A stretch of DNA of 64,000 nt from UBA6168 sp964423205 (GCA_964423205.1 CAYRDX010000002.1:1-64000), one strand, 5' to 3'; counted from the first letter of the stretch, positions 17,953 to 28,022 are shown. Notes: generated from the letters alone by a model not told the origin. Program-made: numbers and translations.

Positions 17953-20928
17953 CTAATAATTCATGAGAAACTGATTTAAGTTGACATCCCTTTCAATACC
18001 TAATTTCTTGCGTAGCCGATACCGGTTAGTCTCAACACTTCGGATGGATATATTCATAAGCACAGAAATCTCCTTTGATGTCAGGTTCATTCGCAGGTAA
18101 GTGCACAATCGGTAATCATTGGGGCTCAAATCCTTAAAATCCTCGGTCAGGCGTTTATAAAAATTGGCGTGAACTTTATCAAAGTTCATGATAAATTCCT
18201 CCCAGTGTTCATCCACATTGGCGTTGTGCTCTGTAAGTTTTTGAATTTGTAACAGTTCTTTTTTAACCTCCGGGTGCTGGTTGAGTTTTTTTGCCAACCT
18301 GTTTACAAGCGCGTTGATTTTAGAGATAAGTTCGTTTTTATTGACCAAATGGTAGGTAAACGATGTTAGTTCCTGGTTCTTATAATTGATTTCCGAAAGC
18401 AGCTTTTCATTTTGTAGTCGCGTAATTTCTTCCTGTGATGCCTGTGCATAAATTCTGTATTCTTCTTCCCGCTTCCTGTTCAATTCCAGTATTTGATTCT
18501 TTTCTTTCTCGTATTTCTTCTTTTGAAAGAAATAAGTGACAATGGCCAGGGAAATCAGTGAGATGACCCCCATAACATACATCAATGGCGCATACCAGAC
18601 TTTTAAGATTCTGATTTCTATATAAAGAGGCTGACTTTCAGTCCCATTTTGATTCCTGGCTTTCATCATCAAAGTATATCGACCTGGTGATAGCTTTCTT
18701 AAATCTACTTTTTGAGAACTTTCCCAAGCACTCCATTCATTGTCGATACCTTTTAACATGTGACTGTATCCAATCATTTCCTTATCGCCAACGCCAATCA
18801 CGGAGAAATGAAAACTTAATTCATTTTGGTTGTGCCCGAGGTTAAAACTTAAATTCTCACTTGTTCTGACTGCATGCGCCGAATAAAGGAGACTGTCTTT
18901 TTGTACATGCAAAATGGCCTTTGACAAAAAGAGAATTGGTCCACTTTCCACTGAAAAATACGCTGATGGATCAAAGAACAAAAAGCCTTTTTCAGTAGGA
19001 AAAATAACATTGTGTTCATCTATTGTGTAAACAGACTCAAACCCTTTGGGAAGTTTGGACTTTAATTCAAGAAGGGAATATTTATGGTAAAATGGCTTAA
19101 ATCTTTTCTCTGGAATCAGCACGCCAGCATCATCCTTGGTTCCGAACCAAATGTTCTTATAAGAATCTTGCAGGAAGTACCTCAGTGAACCTGCTGGAGG
19201 AAGAACTCCGTCGAGTTCTGAAAATATCTCGAGCCTGGTTTCTTCATCTCGGAGTTTAAAGAAATTGTTTCCACGTCTGAACAATATTTGATTGTCCAAT
19301 TCATAAAAGTAGTTCTCGAGCGGAACATCCCGATTGCCCTCATTAGTGAATTTTAGGGTTTCAATTTTGGGTTTGAATAGTTCTTCGTTTTTAATGTGAA
19401 AAAGCCCTCTGTAGGGATGAGCTACCCATAAATTTTGCTGATTGTCAAATGCCATTATCCTGCTGCTTTCAGAAAATCCTTCGAGTTGTCTGTTAAACTG
19501 CCAGCCTCCATTTATCAACTCGAACAAAGCCAATCCCTTATAATGCCCTCCAATGGCAAGTCTTTCATTAATCTGCAGGAATTTCCAAAACCCATAGATT
19601 TTGGAAATACGCTTGCCCGAATTTCCATCAACCTCAAAAGCACCTTCATGATGGCCAACCAGCAATTTGTCCCCTAATTCTTTCAAACTCCAGACCTGAC
19701 CTCTTGTATTTTCAATCAACCTGGCTTTCTGCGTTTCCTCCGGCTGATAAAAATCCTTCCATGGCAGTGTATATAAACCGGTATTGGTGCCGAAATAGAG
19801 TTGGTTGTTGTGCAATATGGCAGCATAGCCAGTCCCTTCTAATTCTCCATCAGGATAGTACCGTCTAAAAGGTGAGTCCAGGTCAATCAAATTGATTCCA
19901 TTATCCAATCCTGCCCATATCTTACCATGTGCCGTACCGAAGGTGCTCAACACAGAATTATTCTGGAGTCCATGCTTTTTGTTGATGTGATGCACTACCC
20001 GTCGCATCTTGTCTAAAACAAAAAGACCATTGAAGGAAGTTCCTATGAGAATTCTGCCATTTTTCATCATGGCGGCAGAATAAATTATGTTTTTCTTAAA
20101 AAACTCATTGTACGGGTTTGACCACGTTTTAAAATCGCTTCCGGACTCAAAAAAAATACCCTTATCGATGGTAGTTATCAGAACGGTATCTGAAGAATAA
20201 TTGAGGACACCAGAGATTCTTCCCTTATCAAAGACAGGGTAACGTTTGCGCGGTTGAAACCTGGAATTTTCAAAATAGTAGAGTTGATTGGAATTATCCT
20301 GAATTACGAGGTCTTTTCCCCAAAGCCCCATGAAGTTGAGACTTTTACTACCCTCATACATGGCGAAAACATCTCCTTTGTAGTATCGGTACACTTGCTT
20401 ATCTGTCCGGAAAAATACGCCTTGAGAAGTTGCGATTACATCCCAAACGTCTTCCAGCGCCACATTGGAATCTTTTGACTTTGTCGCCAGAGAATGATAA
20501 CGAAGAGACCCATTTTTTTCGGGACTGAAATAACCGAACTCTCCCTGACCGCCAACAAAGATTTTGCCTTTACCTTCAATAGCTACCGAACGTACGATTG
20601 TTTCATTGGGTAAGGGATACACTTCCCAATCGTAGCCATCAAAAACCACCAGGCCTTCATTATTAGCAAAATAAGTGTAGCCTTTTTCGTCCTCTATTAT
20701 ATCCCAGGTTTGTGTTCCAGCCTGAGTCAGGTTCTTAGGAAAACTTATAACTGGTGGGATGCCCAGGTTCGAGAGTTGGCCTAAAAGGATATTAGCCCAT
20801 AAAATATGGAACGTGAATACAGTTAATCGAAGAATCGATACACAATACTTTTGCCCGTGCAGTGGAGATATGAAATAGCTAAGTTTCAAGGTCCATCCTT
20901 TGATTGGGTTATTATAACTGCAAATCAA
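17953..20928 (-). CDS. One-component beta-propeller sensor regulator with Y_Y_Y and LuxR-type HTH
   Basis: 991-residue membrane-spanning regulator: N-terminal signal/anchor, a long periplasmic region of two-component-regulator-propeller repeats (about 60-650, e.g. TWDIIEDEKGYTYFANNEGLVVF, KNIWFGTKDD), a Y_Y_Y domain (about 680-770, YSHMLKGIDNEWSAWESSQ), one transmembrane helix near 775-800, a coiled coil (800-850) and a C-terminal LuxR-family helix-turn-helix (LSPNDYRLCTYLRMNLTSKEISVLMNIS...VETNRYRLRKKLG). No kinase or receiver domain is present, unlike the usual hybrid PUL sensors. It is divergent from susC-like 21146 and probably controls it. The start is unsure: both candidates, 20928 and 20889, are TTG. 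Confidence 0.9.
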   Translation of the reverse strand: MICSYNNPIKGWTLKLSYFISPLHGQKYCVSILRLTVFTFHILWANILLGQLSNLGIPPVISFPKNLTQAGTQTWDIIEDEKGYTYFANNEGLVVFDGYDWEVYPLPNETIVRSVAIEGKGKIFVGGQGEFGYFSPEKNGSLRYHSLATKSKDSNVALEDVWDVIATSQGVFFRTDKQVYRYYKGDVFAMYEGSKSLNFMGLWGKDLVIQDNSNQLYYFENSRFQPRKRYPVFDKGRISGVLNYSSDTVLITTIDKGIFFESGSDFKTWSNPYNEFFKKNIIYSAAMMKNGRILIGTSFNGLFVLDKMRRVVHHINKKHGLQNNSVLSTFGTAHGKIWAGLDNGINLIDLDSPFRRYYPDGELEGTGYAAILHNNQLYFGTNTGLYTLPWKDFYQPEETQKARLIENTRGQVWSLKELGDKLLVGHHEGAFEVDGNSGKRISKIYGFWKFLQINERLAIGGHYKGLALFELINGGWQFNRQLEGFSESSRIMAFDNQQNLWVAHPYRGLFHIKNEELFKPKIETLKFTNEGNRDVPLENYFYELDNQILFRRGNNFFKLRDEETRLEIFSELDGVLPPAGSLRYFLQDSYKNIWFGTKDDAGVLIPEKRFKPFYHKYSLLELKSKLPKGFESVYTIDEHNVIFPTEKGFLFFDPSAYFSVESGPILFLSKAILHVQKDSLLYSAHAVRTSENLSFNLGHNQNELSFHFSVIGVGDKEMIGYSHMLKGIDNEWSAWESSQKVDLRKLSPGRYTLMMKARNQNGTESQPLYIEIRILKVWYAPLMYVMGVISLISLAIVTYFFQKKKYEKEKNQILELNRKREEEYRIYAQASQEEITRLQNEKLLSEINYKNQELTSFTYHLVNKNELISKINALVNRLAKKLNQHPEVKKELLQIQKLTEHNANVDEHWEEFIMNFDKVHANFYKRLTEDFKDLSPNDYRLCTYLRMNLTSKEISVLMNISIRSVETNRYRLRKKLGIERDVNLNQFLMNY

Positions 20929-21055
20929 AACAAATCTGTAATAATGTAGTAAGGCAATTTGCTTATTGTAGTGGTATTGTAGTAATGGGTAAATCTTTTT
21001 TTTGGCCTTCGTTTATGAAATTTGTCAAAACCGGTTTGGCATGTCCTTAATGAAT

Positions 21056-21074
21056 AGATTTCAAATTGAAATCT
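21056..21074. promoter_or_regulatory. Candidate operator: 9-bp inverted repeat upstream of susC-like gene
   Basis: Perfect dyad AGATTTCAA-A-TTGAAATCT (9-bp arms, one central base) in the divergent spacer between the LuxR-type regulator and the susC-like gene, 71 bp before the latter's start. A related palindrome TTTCAATTGAAA precedes the GH30 gene. Role as the regulator's binding site is inference. Confidence 0.4.
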
Positions 21075-21145
21075 GACTCTTTTACATACGGGCATCCCTC
21101 CCGGTTCTCACTAATATTTACTCGTTCACTAATAAATCAAACCAA

Positions 21146-24100
21146 ATGCTAAGAACTCCATTACGTTTTTTGATTGCATTGGTCTTTCTGGCAGTTGCTG
21201 TTTCCGCTATTGCTCAACGGTCGATCAGTGGAACGGTCACAGATTCAAAAACCAATGAACCTCTAATTGGTGCCAGCATACTCGTAAAAGGGTTTACCGA
21301 AGGTACGGTTACCAATTTTGATGGTACTTATTCACTGACTCTTCCTGCGGGAGCTACTACTCTTGTTTTCTCATACACAGGTTATGGAGAACAGGAGATT
21401 ATTCTGGGCAACAATAATCTGATTAACGTTGCTTTGGTTCCTGGAGCATTGCTGGAAGAAGTTGTTGTCGTCGGCTACGGAATTCAGAAAAAGCGCGTGG
21501 TAACCGGAGTAATTTCCAGCGTTAAGTCCCGCGACCTGGAAAAAGTCCCCAGTGGCCGTGTTGAACAGTCACTGCAAGGACGCGTTGCCGGGGTCACCAT
21601 TGCTCAAAATTCCGGCCAGCCAGGCTCTTCCTCAACCATACGCGTCAGAGGTGTAACCACCTTTGGCAATTCGGGCAACAATCCACTTTGGGTAGTGGAT
21701 GGTGTCGTAGTTGATGCCGGGGGCATAGGTTACCTGAATCAATCAGACATTGAGTCAATTGAGGTGCTCAAAGATGCAGCATCAGCAGCAATCTATGGCA
21801 CACGCGCCGCTACAGGTGTTATCCTTGTCACTACTAAAAAAGGTTCTGAAGGTAAAATCAGTGTTGGATATAACGGCTTTGTAGGCACTTCCAGCCCTTC
21901 CAAAGTTCTGGACCTTCTGAACGCTTCCCAATACGCTGCTATCCTAAACGAAAGAGCAGTAGCGGGTGGCGGAAACATCATTTTCCCAAGTGTTGATCTT
22001 GGTGTTGGGACTGATTGGCAGAAAGAGATTTTCAACTACAGTGCTCTGAGGAATACTCATGAAGTCAGTCTGAGCGGAGGAAGCAACAGGTCAACTTTCT
22101 ATGTCTCCTTCGGCCTGCATGATCAGGAAGGAATTGTTACTACCGAGATTTCGAATTACAACAAGAAGAATTTCAGAATTAACTCCACCCATAAACTGGG
22201 CAAGATTTTCACATTCGGACAGTCTTTGGGCTATACCCGTCAAAAATCCATTGGAATTGGAGCTATGGACGAATATGGCGGAGTCCTTAGTTCAGCTATC
22301 AACCTGGATCCAACGACACCTGTGGTGGTTACCGATCCTATCGCAGCCAACACGGCACCTTACAGCGTTAACCCTGTTATCAGAAATGCTCAGGGAATGC
22401 CCTATGGCATTTCGTCAATCGTGGGTCAGGAGATGAAAAATCCTCAGGCATACATACAGACCAGATTGGGAACTTTTGACTGGGCCGATGATATCGTTGG
22501 TAATGCATTTCTGGAAGCCGCAGTGACCGATAACATAAGGCTCAGGTCAACTGCAGGTGTCAAGAAAGCCTATTGGGGAGGTCAGGGATTTACTCCGGTT
22601 TTTTACCTGAGCGCAACTACCAGAACTTCACAGAACAGTTATGGCAAGAGCATCAATGATGTTTTCAACTGGAATGTTGAAAACACCTTAACTTTTGATA
22701 AATCTTTCAACAATCACAGCCTGACCCTGCTGCTTGGTCAAGCTGCTTACGCTGATAATAATGGTGGAGGAAGTAGCACAACTATGTTTAACCTGCCTGT
22801 CACGTACTACAAAGACGCTTCTTTCAGCTTTAACATTCCGGCATCGAGCAGGACTACCAGTTCCTACGACATGGTGGAGCACAAAGTCACTTCACTGTTT
22901 TTCCGTTTAAACTATAATTTCAGTGAAAAGTATCTCCTGACGGGTATCATCAGGCGCGATGGCTCCTCCAGGTTTGGAGCGAACAACAAATACGGTGTAT
23001 TCCCATCTGTTTCGGCAGGGTGGGTTGTGTCAAATGAAAGTTTCTGGTCTGCCGCCAGCCCGGTTTCAATGCTTAAGCTGAGAGGTGGTTATGGTGTGGT
23101 TGGAAACGATGCCATCCGCGATTTTGGCTATCTGGCAACTGTAGCGGGCGGGTTCAACTATACATTGGGAAATGCTGATTTAATCACAACCGGTTATTCA
23201 CCTGCTTCTCTGGACAACCCTGACTTAAAGTGGGAGGAAACATCGCAGGCTAATATTGGTTTCGAAGCTGAGTTGTTTGGTGAATTTTCGTTGAATGTCG
23301 ATTTCTTCAACAAAAAGACAACCGGTATTCTCAGGCCCATAACCATACCCGGCTATGTAGGTGTAAGCACTTCACCTGTTGCCAATATTGCCGATATGGA
23401 AAACCAGGGATTTGAGTCTGAATTGGGCTATCGGAAGAAAATAGGCCAATTGTCCTTATCTGCCACAGGAATTTTTGCCTATCTCAAAAACAAAGTGACC
23501 TACGTGGCTGCTGACGCCAATTTCATAACTGGTGCTGCTTCTTTCCAGTCTATGGGAACAATCACAAGAACAGCCGTCGGTCAATCATACAACTCATTCT
23601 TTGGGTTTAAGACAAACGGAATATTCCAGAATGAGGCGGAGATTGCTGCCTATAAAAATGCCTCAGATGTTCTCATACAACCCAATGCACGCCCCGGTGA
23701 TTTCCGTTGGGTTGATGTCAATGGTGATGGCAGGATAACCGACCTGGATAAAACTTTCCTGGGCACCAACCTGCCAAAATACACTTATGGCCTGACGCTG
23801 AATCTGGAATACAAAGGCTTTGACTTCATGGTATTTGCCCAGGGAGCGGCTGGCAACAAGATATTCCAGGGCCTGCGCCGTCTGGATATTGGCAATTCCA
23901 ACTTCCAGACAAAGACCCTCAGCAGATGGACAGGGGAAGGTACATCCACCACTTATCCGCGTCTGACGAGCACCGATCCTAATGGCAATTTTGGCCGCAT
24001 GTCAGACTTCTATCTGGAGGATGGCGATTATGCAAGGGTGAAATTGGTACAGGTGGGTTACACCCTGCCTGCCAACATACTGAGGACCATTTCTGCTCAG

Positions 24101-24253
24101 AAAATCAGATTCTATCTGACGGGTGAAAATCTGTTTACTCTGACCAATTACACAGGCTACGATCCTGAAATCGGAGGCGGTGTTTTCGGTATTGACAAAG
24201 GATTTTATCCACAGGCACGTACGCTGATATTTGGAGCACAATTGCAGTTTTAA
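21146..24253 (+). CDS. SusC/RagA family TonB-linked outer membrane transporter
   Basis: 1035-residue TonB-dependent oligosaccharide importer. Signal peptide ends IAQ; a carboxypeptidase-regulatory-like domain follows (SISGTVTDSKTNEPLIGASI..., about 26-105), then the plug with EEVVVVGYGIQKKR and the SusC signature NPLWVVDGVVVD...IESIEVLKDAASAAIYGTRAATGVILVTTK (about 185-230), then a beta-barrel ending in an aromatic-rich strand (TLIFGAQLQF). It pairs with the SusD-like lipoprotein 18 bp downstream to form a lidded outer-membrane channel. Probably controlled by the divergent propeller regulator. Confidence 0.96.
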   Translation: MLRTPLRFLIALVFLAVAVSAIAQRSISGTVTDSKTNEPLIGASILVKGFTEGTVTNFDGTYSLTLPAGATTLVFSYTGYGEQEIILGNNNLINVALVPGALLEEVVVVGYGIQKKRVVTGVISSVKSRDLEKVPSGRVEQSLQGRVAGVTIAQNSGQPGSSSTIRVRGVTTFGNSGNNPLWVVDGVVVDAGGIGYLNQSDIESIEVLKDAASAAIYGTRAATGVILVTTKKGSEGKISVGYNGFVGTSSPSKVLDLLNASQYAAILNERAVAGGGNIIFPSVDLGVGTDWQKEIFNYSALRNTHEVSLSGGSNRSTFYVSFGLHDQEGIVTTEISNYNKKNFRINSTHKLGKIFTFGQSLGYTRQKSIGIGAMDEYGGVLSSAINLDPTTPVVVTDPIAANTAPYSVNPVIRNAQGMPYGISSIVGQEMKNPQAYIQTRLGTFDWADDIVGNAFLEAAVTDNIRLRSTAGVKKAYWGGQGFTPVFYLSATTRTSQNSYGKSINDVFNWNVENTLTFDKSFNNHSLTLLLGQAAYADNNGGGSSTTMFNLPVTYYKDASFSFNIPASSRTTSSYDMVEHKVTSLFFRLNYNFSEKYLLTGIIRRDGSSRFGANNKYGVFPSVSAGWVVSNESFWSAASPVSMLKLRGGYGVVGNDAIRDFGYLATVAGGFNYTLGNADLITTGYSPASLDNPDLKWEETSQANIGFEAELFGEFSLNVDFFNKKTTGILRPITIPGYVGVSTSPVANIADMENQGFESELGYRKKIGQLSLSATGIFAYLKNKVTYVAADANFITGAASFQSMGTITRTAVGQSYNSFFGFKTNGIFQNEAEIAAYKNASDVLIQPNARPGDFRWVDVNGDGRITDLDKTFLGTNLPKYTYGLTLNLEYKGFDFMVFAQGAAGNKIFQGLRRLDIGNSNFQTKTLSRWTGEGTSTTYPRLTSTDPNGNFGRMSDFYLEDGDYARVKLVQVGYTLPANILRTISAQKIRFYLTGENLFTLTNYTGYDPEIGGGVFGIDKGFYPQARTLIFGAQLQF

Positions 24254-24271
24254 CTTAAAAAGGCAAGAAAC

Positions 24272-25777
24272 ATGAAATACAATAAATTTTATCTATCCCT
24301 ATTGGTACTAGCCTTCACTGCACTTTCCTGTTCCAAGGAATTTGTTGAGGTAAACCCAAAAGGTCAATTTCTCTCACAAAACTATTACACTAACAGCGAC
24401 CAGGCTTTTGCTGCTCTCGTTGGTGTTTACGACGTATTGCGCAAGAATTCCGGTGGCTTCGAGAATATGATAACCATGATGAATGCTGGTTCTGATGACC
24501 ACGTCGCCGGAGGCGGTGGTGCAACCGATGGTGCCGGTATCCAGGGTTTCTCCAATTACACGCTGAACGCAACCATTATGCCCGGCAGCTTCTGGAACGA
24601 TCACTACCAGGGCATTTTCAGGGCGAATACACTGCTGTCAAAATTGCCATCTACAAAGATGGACGAGGCGCTTAAAGCCAGGTTTACGGCTGAAACAAAA
24701 GCGCTCAGGGCAATTTACTACTTCAACCTGGTGAGAATGTTTAAAAACATTCCATTGATTTTGGAGCCACTCACAGCTACAAACATGTACGACGTGGTTC
24801 AGGTGAAACCTGAAGCTATTTACGCACAGATTGAAAAGGACCTTAGCGAGGCAAAGGCTTTTTTACCAACTACCTTAACTCTTTCCACAGATGCGGGCCG
24901 TTTGACCAAAGGTGCTGCTCAAGCTATTCTGGGCAAGGTTTACCTGTATGGGAAGAAGAATTCACTTGCGGCTGCTGAGTTTGCAGAAGTAAACGGTACG
25001 CCCGGAGGTACAAGCCAATATGGATACAGACTGCTTTCCAAATTCAGCGACTTATGGATAACCACGAACAAGTTTAATTCGGAATTCATACTGGAGTGCA
25101 CCCACTCTGCTGCCGGTAACTCAGACTGGGGATGGTGGGGAAGTGCCAGTGACGAAGGTAATACGGTCAATGTTATGGTTGGGCCAAGGTCCTATTCAAG
25201 GCCTGCAGGTTCTACAGCTGATGACTTACCCAGTGGATGGAGCTTTAACGTTTTCACTCAGGATTTCTACGATGTCATCAAGTCTGACCCGCGGTTTGCT
25301 GCAACGGTATTTGACCTGAAAGCACTTAAGGCTGCCGGCAGGGCAGATTACATTCCCGGATACCAGGACAGCGGGTATTTCCTCAACAAATTCCTCCCAA
25401 GACGTGCCGACGTAAGGACGGGTGGGGGAGCTCTGGAACTTAACTACAAACAAAATACTCCCATCATCAGGCTTGCTGATACCTACCTGATGGAGGCCGA
25501 AGCCCTTGGCGGTACCGGTGCACGTGCCCAGGCATTATTTGATGCTGTTCGTACACGTGCGGGATTGACATCTGTACCGGTTTCACTCGCAGCTATTAAA
25601 GCAGAAAGAAGATTGGAACTCGCCGGTGAAGGACATCGCTTTTTTGACCTGGTGCGCTGGGGAGATGCTGCAACCAGATTGGCCAGCCGTGGATTTGTAA
25701 CAGGTAAAAGTGAAAACTTCCCGATTCCGGAAAGAGAGCTAAGCGGTACCAAGCTCGTTCAAAATCCCGGTTATTAA
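24272..25777 (+). CDS. SusD/RagB family nutrient-binding lipoprotein
   Basis: 501-residue surface glycan-binding lipoprotein, the lid of the preceding SusC channel. Lipobox ALSC places the lipid on C20. The TPR-like helical core is visible (ALKARFTAETKALRAIYYFNLVRMFKNIPLI; TKGAAQAILGKVYLYGKK) and the C-terminus has the SusD hallmark RRLELAGEGHRFFDLVRWGDA followed by FPIPERELSGTKLVQNPGY. Length fits the family. It is second in the SusC-SusD-lipoprotein-lipoprotein-GH30 series. Confidence 0.96.
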   Translation: MKYNKFYLSLLVLAFTALSCSKEFVEVNPKGQFLSQNYYTNSDQAFAALVGVYDVLRKNSGGFENMITMMNAGSDDHVAGGGGATDGAGIQGFSNYTLNATIMPGSFWNDHYQGIFRANTLLSKLPSTKMDEALKARFTAETKALRAIYYFNLVRMFKNIPLILEPLTATNMYDVVQVKPEAIYAQIEKDLSEAKAFLPTTLTLSTDAGRLTKGAAQAILGKVYLYGKKNSLAAAEFAEVNGTPGGTSQYGYRLLSKFSDLWITTNKFNSEFILECTHSAAGNSDWGWWGSASDEGNTVNVMVGPRSYSRPAGSTADDLPSGWSFNVFTQDFYDVIKSDPRFAATVFDLKALKAAGRADYIPGYQDSGYFLNKFLPRRADVRTGGGALELNYKQNTPIIRLADTYLMEAEALGGTGARAQALFDAVRTRAGLTSVPVSLAAIKAERRLELAGEGHRFFDLVRWGDAATRLASRGFVTGKSENFPIPERELSGTKLVQNPGY

Positions 25778-25786
25778 CAAACCTAA

Positions 25787-26878
25787 ATGCACAGTAAAAT
25801 GAAAATACTTAAATTATTCATAGGCATATTTTCGCTGGCTTTTCTGGCCCTGAGTTGCCAGGAACTGGACGGCATCGATAGCGATTTATCCTTTATCGAT
25901 AGTGCCAAATCAGCAAACTTGTCCAGGCTTTTTGAAATCAGTAACGACAATTCAGGAGATGTCAAGATTACCCCACTTGGCGATGGTTTCACATCTGCTG
26001 TTATAAATTTTGGCCACGGTTCCGCCAGAGCTACAGTCAGCCCTGGAGGGAATGCCAAATATTCTTATCCAGAAGGAAGCTATACCGTCGCTATTGATTA
26101 TTTCGACATTGCTGGCAAGAAGACAACTGTCACCTACCCACTGACAGTTACTTACAGGGCTCCGGAGGATTTGAAAGTTACAATCTCCGGAGAAACAAGG
26201 GTAAAGGCTACAGCCTTGTATGCCAAGTCTTTCCTCGTCTTCTACGGCGATGTGGCGAATGAGGTTGGAACCCCGATGGCTATCGGACAAGAACTGCCCG
26301 CACGCACGTATCCAGCTACCGGGGGTCCTTTTGTTCTAAGAGTTGTTGCTTTGAGCGGCGGTGCCGCAACGACAACCTGGACCAAAACACTTTTTGGGTT
26401 CCCCATTGATTTTGAGTCTGCGACTGTTGATTATTTCTTTGGAACTTTTGGAAGCGGGCAGAAGTTTGACAAAGTGGCCAATCCAAGCGCTACAGGGCTG
26501 AATACCAGCGCCAATGTTGGTCGATTCACAAGAGGCAGGGAAGGCTGGAGCGGCACTTACAGTCCACTGAACATTCCTATCAATTTCAAATACGGCAATA
26601 AGATTAGGGTGCTGGCTTATAATCCTGACCCTGCCATGATCGGTAAAAGACTGAATGTCGAACTGGAATGGTCCATCGGTGGTCCTGCCAATGGAGTAGG
26701 CGTACTGAAGGTTCCGTTTACCCAATCCGGCGTATGGGAAGAACTGGTATTCGATTTTGGGACTATTGCAGCCATACCTGCTGATGTGAAATACACTCAG
26801 TTGGTTCTGCGCTTCAATGATTCTGCGGAAACTCCGGGTGCAGTGATTTTTGTGGACAATTTCAGATTGACTAATTAA
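25787..26878 (+). CDS. PUL lipoprotein of unknown type, putative surface glycan-binding protein
   Basis: 363-residue predicted lipoprotein (box ALSC; start ATG 25787, or ATG 25799). Residues about 55-120 look like a PKD/Ig-like beta domain (SSAVINFGHGSARATVSPGG-like strand pattern). The C-terminal 180 residues resemble a carbohydrate-binding jelly roll ending in VIFVDNFRLTN, an ending common in CBM-like domains. I do not recognise a named family. Its position directly after SusD, with a 9-bp gap, is that of SusE/SusF-type surface glycan-binding proteins, which hold the polysaccharide at the cell surface. Confidence 0.75.
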   Translation: MHSKMKILKLFIGIFSLAFLALSCQELDGIDSDLSFIDSAKSANLSRLFEISNDNSGDVKITPLGDGFTSAVINFGHGSARATVSPGGNAKYSYPEGSYTVAIDYFDIAGKKTTVTYPLTVTYRAPEDLKVTISGETRVKATALYAKSFLVFYGDVANEVGTPMAIGQELPARTYPATGGPFVLRVVALSGGAATTTWTKTLFGFPIDFESATVDYFFGTFGSGQKFDKVANPSATGLNTSANVGRFTRGREGWSGTYSPLNIPINFKYGNKIRVLAYNPDPAMIGKRLNVELEWSIGGPANGVGVLKVPFTQSGVWEELVFDFGTIAAIPADVKYTQLVLRFNDSAETPGAVIFVDNFRLTN

Positions 26879-26890
26879 AATTCAATTGAC

Positions 26891-27823
26891 ATGAGAAATA
26901 TCTTTCTAAAGTTATTCTATGTTTCTGTCATTGCAACTGTGATGAGCAGTTGCGACAAGACGGAATATTCGCTGGGTGATTTGACACCACCCAGCAACAT
27001 CGTGATCACGGCTGATTTGGTGGGAGCAACAACAGCCCTACCCAATGGCGATGGCTCCGGGGATGTGAATTTTACAATTAAGGCCGATAATGCATTGGCT
27101 TACAGAATCGACTACGATGCTTCCGACGGAATCAGTCTGGTATTTCTTGCCACCGGCAAGGCTTCACGGAAATACACCAAACTCGGTGTCAACAAATACT
27201 TAGTGACGGTAGTCGCTTATGGTAAAGGAGGCAGTTCTTCCACAGCCACCAAGGAGATAACGGTGCAAAGCAACTTTACGCCTAATCCCGCCATTATCAC
27301 TAACCTTACAGGTGGTACTTCCAAAACCTGGATAGTTGACAAGAGCGTTGCCGGGCATTTCGGTGTAGGTCCCTGGGGCGATGCCAACCCGACACCTTCC
27401 TGGTGGTCAGCTAGTGTGAACGAAAAGGTAGCCTGCTGCAACTGCTTCTATACCACAAAGTTCACCTTTACCAAAACAGCCACAGGTTATACGCTGACAG
27501 TGGCCTCACCGGATGGTGCTTTCACAAAGACCGGTACCCTCGCAGGAGGCTTACCAGGTATTCCCGCAAGTGGTGGAGAGGCCTGTTATCCTTATGCCGG
27601 AGGAACGAGCAGTTTCAGCTTTGTTCCATCCAGTACAGGGATTCCGGCTTCAGCGCCATCGACTAAAACAGCCATCCAGCTTTCCGGCGTAAATACTTTC
27701 ATCGGATATGGAGCTGTGTTGAAAGAGTATGAAATCATGGTTTTAACTGCCAATTATATGTATCTGAGAGTACAAGGGACAGAAACCGGAAACGCCTGGT
27801 ATCTGAAAATGATACCAATTTGA
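26891..27823 (+). CDS. PUL lipoprotein of unknown type, second putative glycan-binding protein
   Basis: 310-residue lipoprotein (box MSSC). An N-terminal PKD-like domain (LTPPSNIVITADLVGATTALPNGDGSGDVNFTI, about 35-120) is followed by a domain that starts TWIVDKSVAGHFGVGPWG and is rich in Trp, Gly and a CCNC cluster near residue 180. Such two-part lipoproteins accompany beta-glucan PULs in Bacteroidota and are assumed to bind glycan. No catalytic motif is visible. The 12-bp gap from the preceding gene and the strong terminator 17 bp downstream mark the end of the susC-led transcript. Confidence 0.75.
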   Translation: MRNIFLKLFYVSVIATVMSSCDKTEYSLGDLTPPSNIVITADLVGATTALPNGDGSGDVNFTIKADNALAYRIDYDASDGISLVFLATGKASRKYTKLGVNKYLVTVVAYGKGGSSSTATKEITVQSNFTPNPAIITNLTGGTSKTWIVDKSVAGHFGVGPWGDANPTPSWWSASVNEKVACCNCFYTTKFTFTKTATGYTLTVASPDGAFTKTGTLAGGLPGIPASGGEACYPYAGGTSSFSFVPSSTGIPASAPSTKTAIQLSGVNTFIGYGAVLKEYEIMVLTANYMYLRVQGTETGNAWYLKMIPI

Positions 27824-27840
27824 TTAGTTAGTGATTCTGT

Positions 27841-27876
27841 ACAGGAGAAGCTTTTTGGGCTTCTCCTGTTTTTTCC
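27841..27876 (+). terminator. Rho-independent terminator ending the SusC-SusD-lipoprotein transcript
   Basis: Perfect 11-bp stem ACAGGAGAAGC / GCTTCTCCTGT, a 7-base loop and a run of six T. It separates the GH30 gene from the susC-led transcript. Confidence 0.92.
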
Positions 27877-28022
27877 TTGAACTTCAATTCTGGGCAATCT
27901 TCTTCTTTGGAAGCTTTTTTCAAAGTGCCAAAGAAATACCTGCTATCACCTACATTCATGTTTCTTTGGCATGATTTATTGCTTTCATTTGTTTCGCTGA
28001 ACTGCAACCAAAGGCAGGCTGT

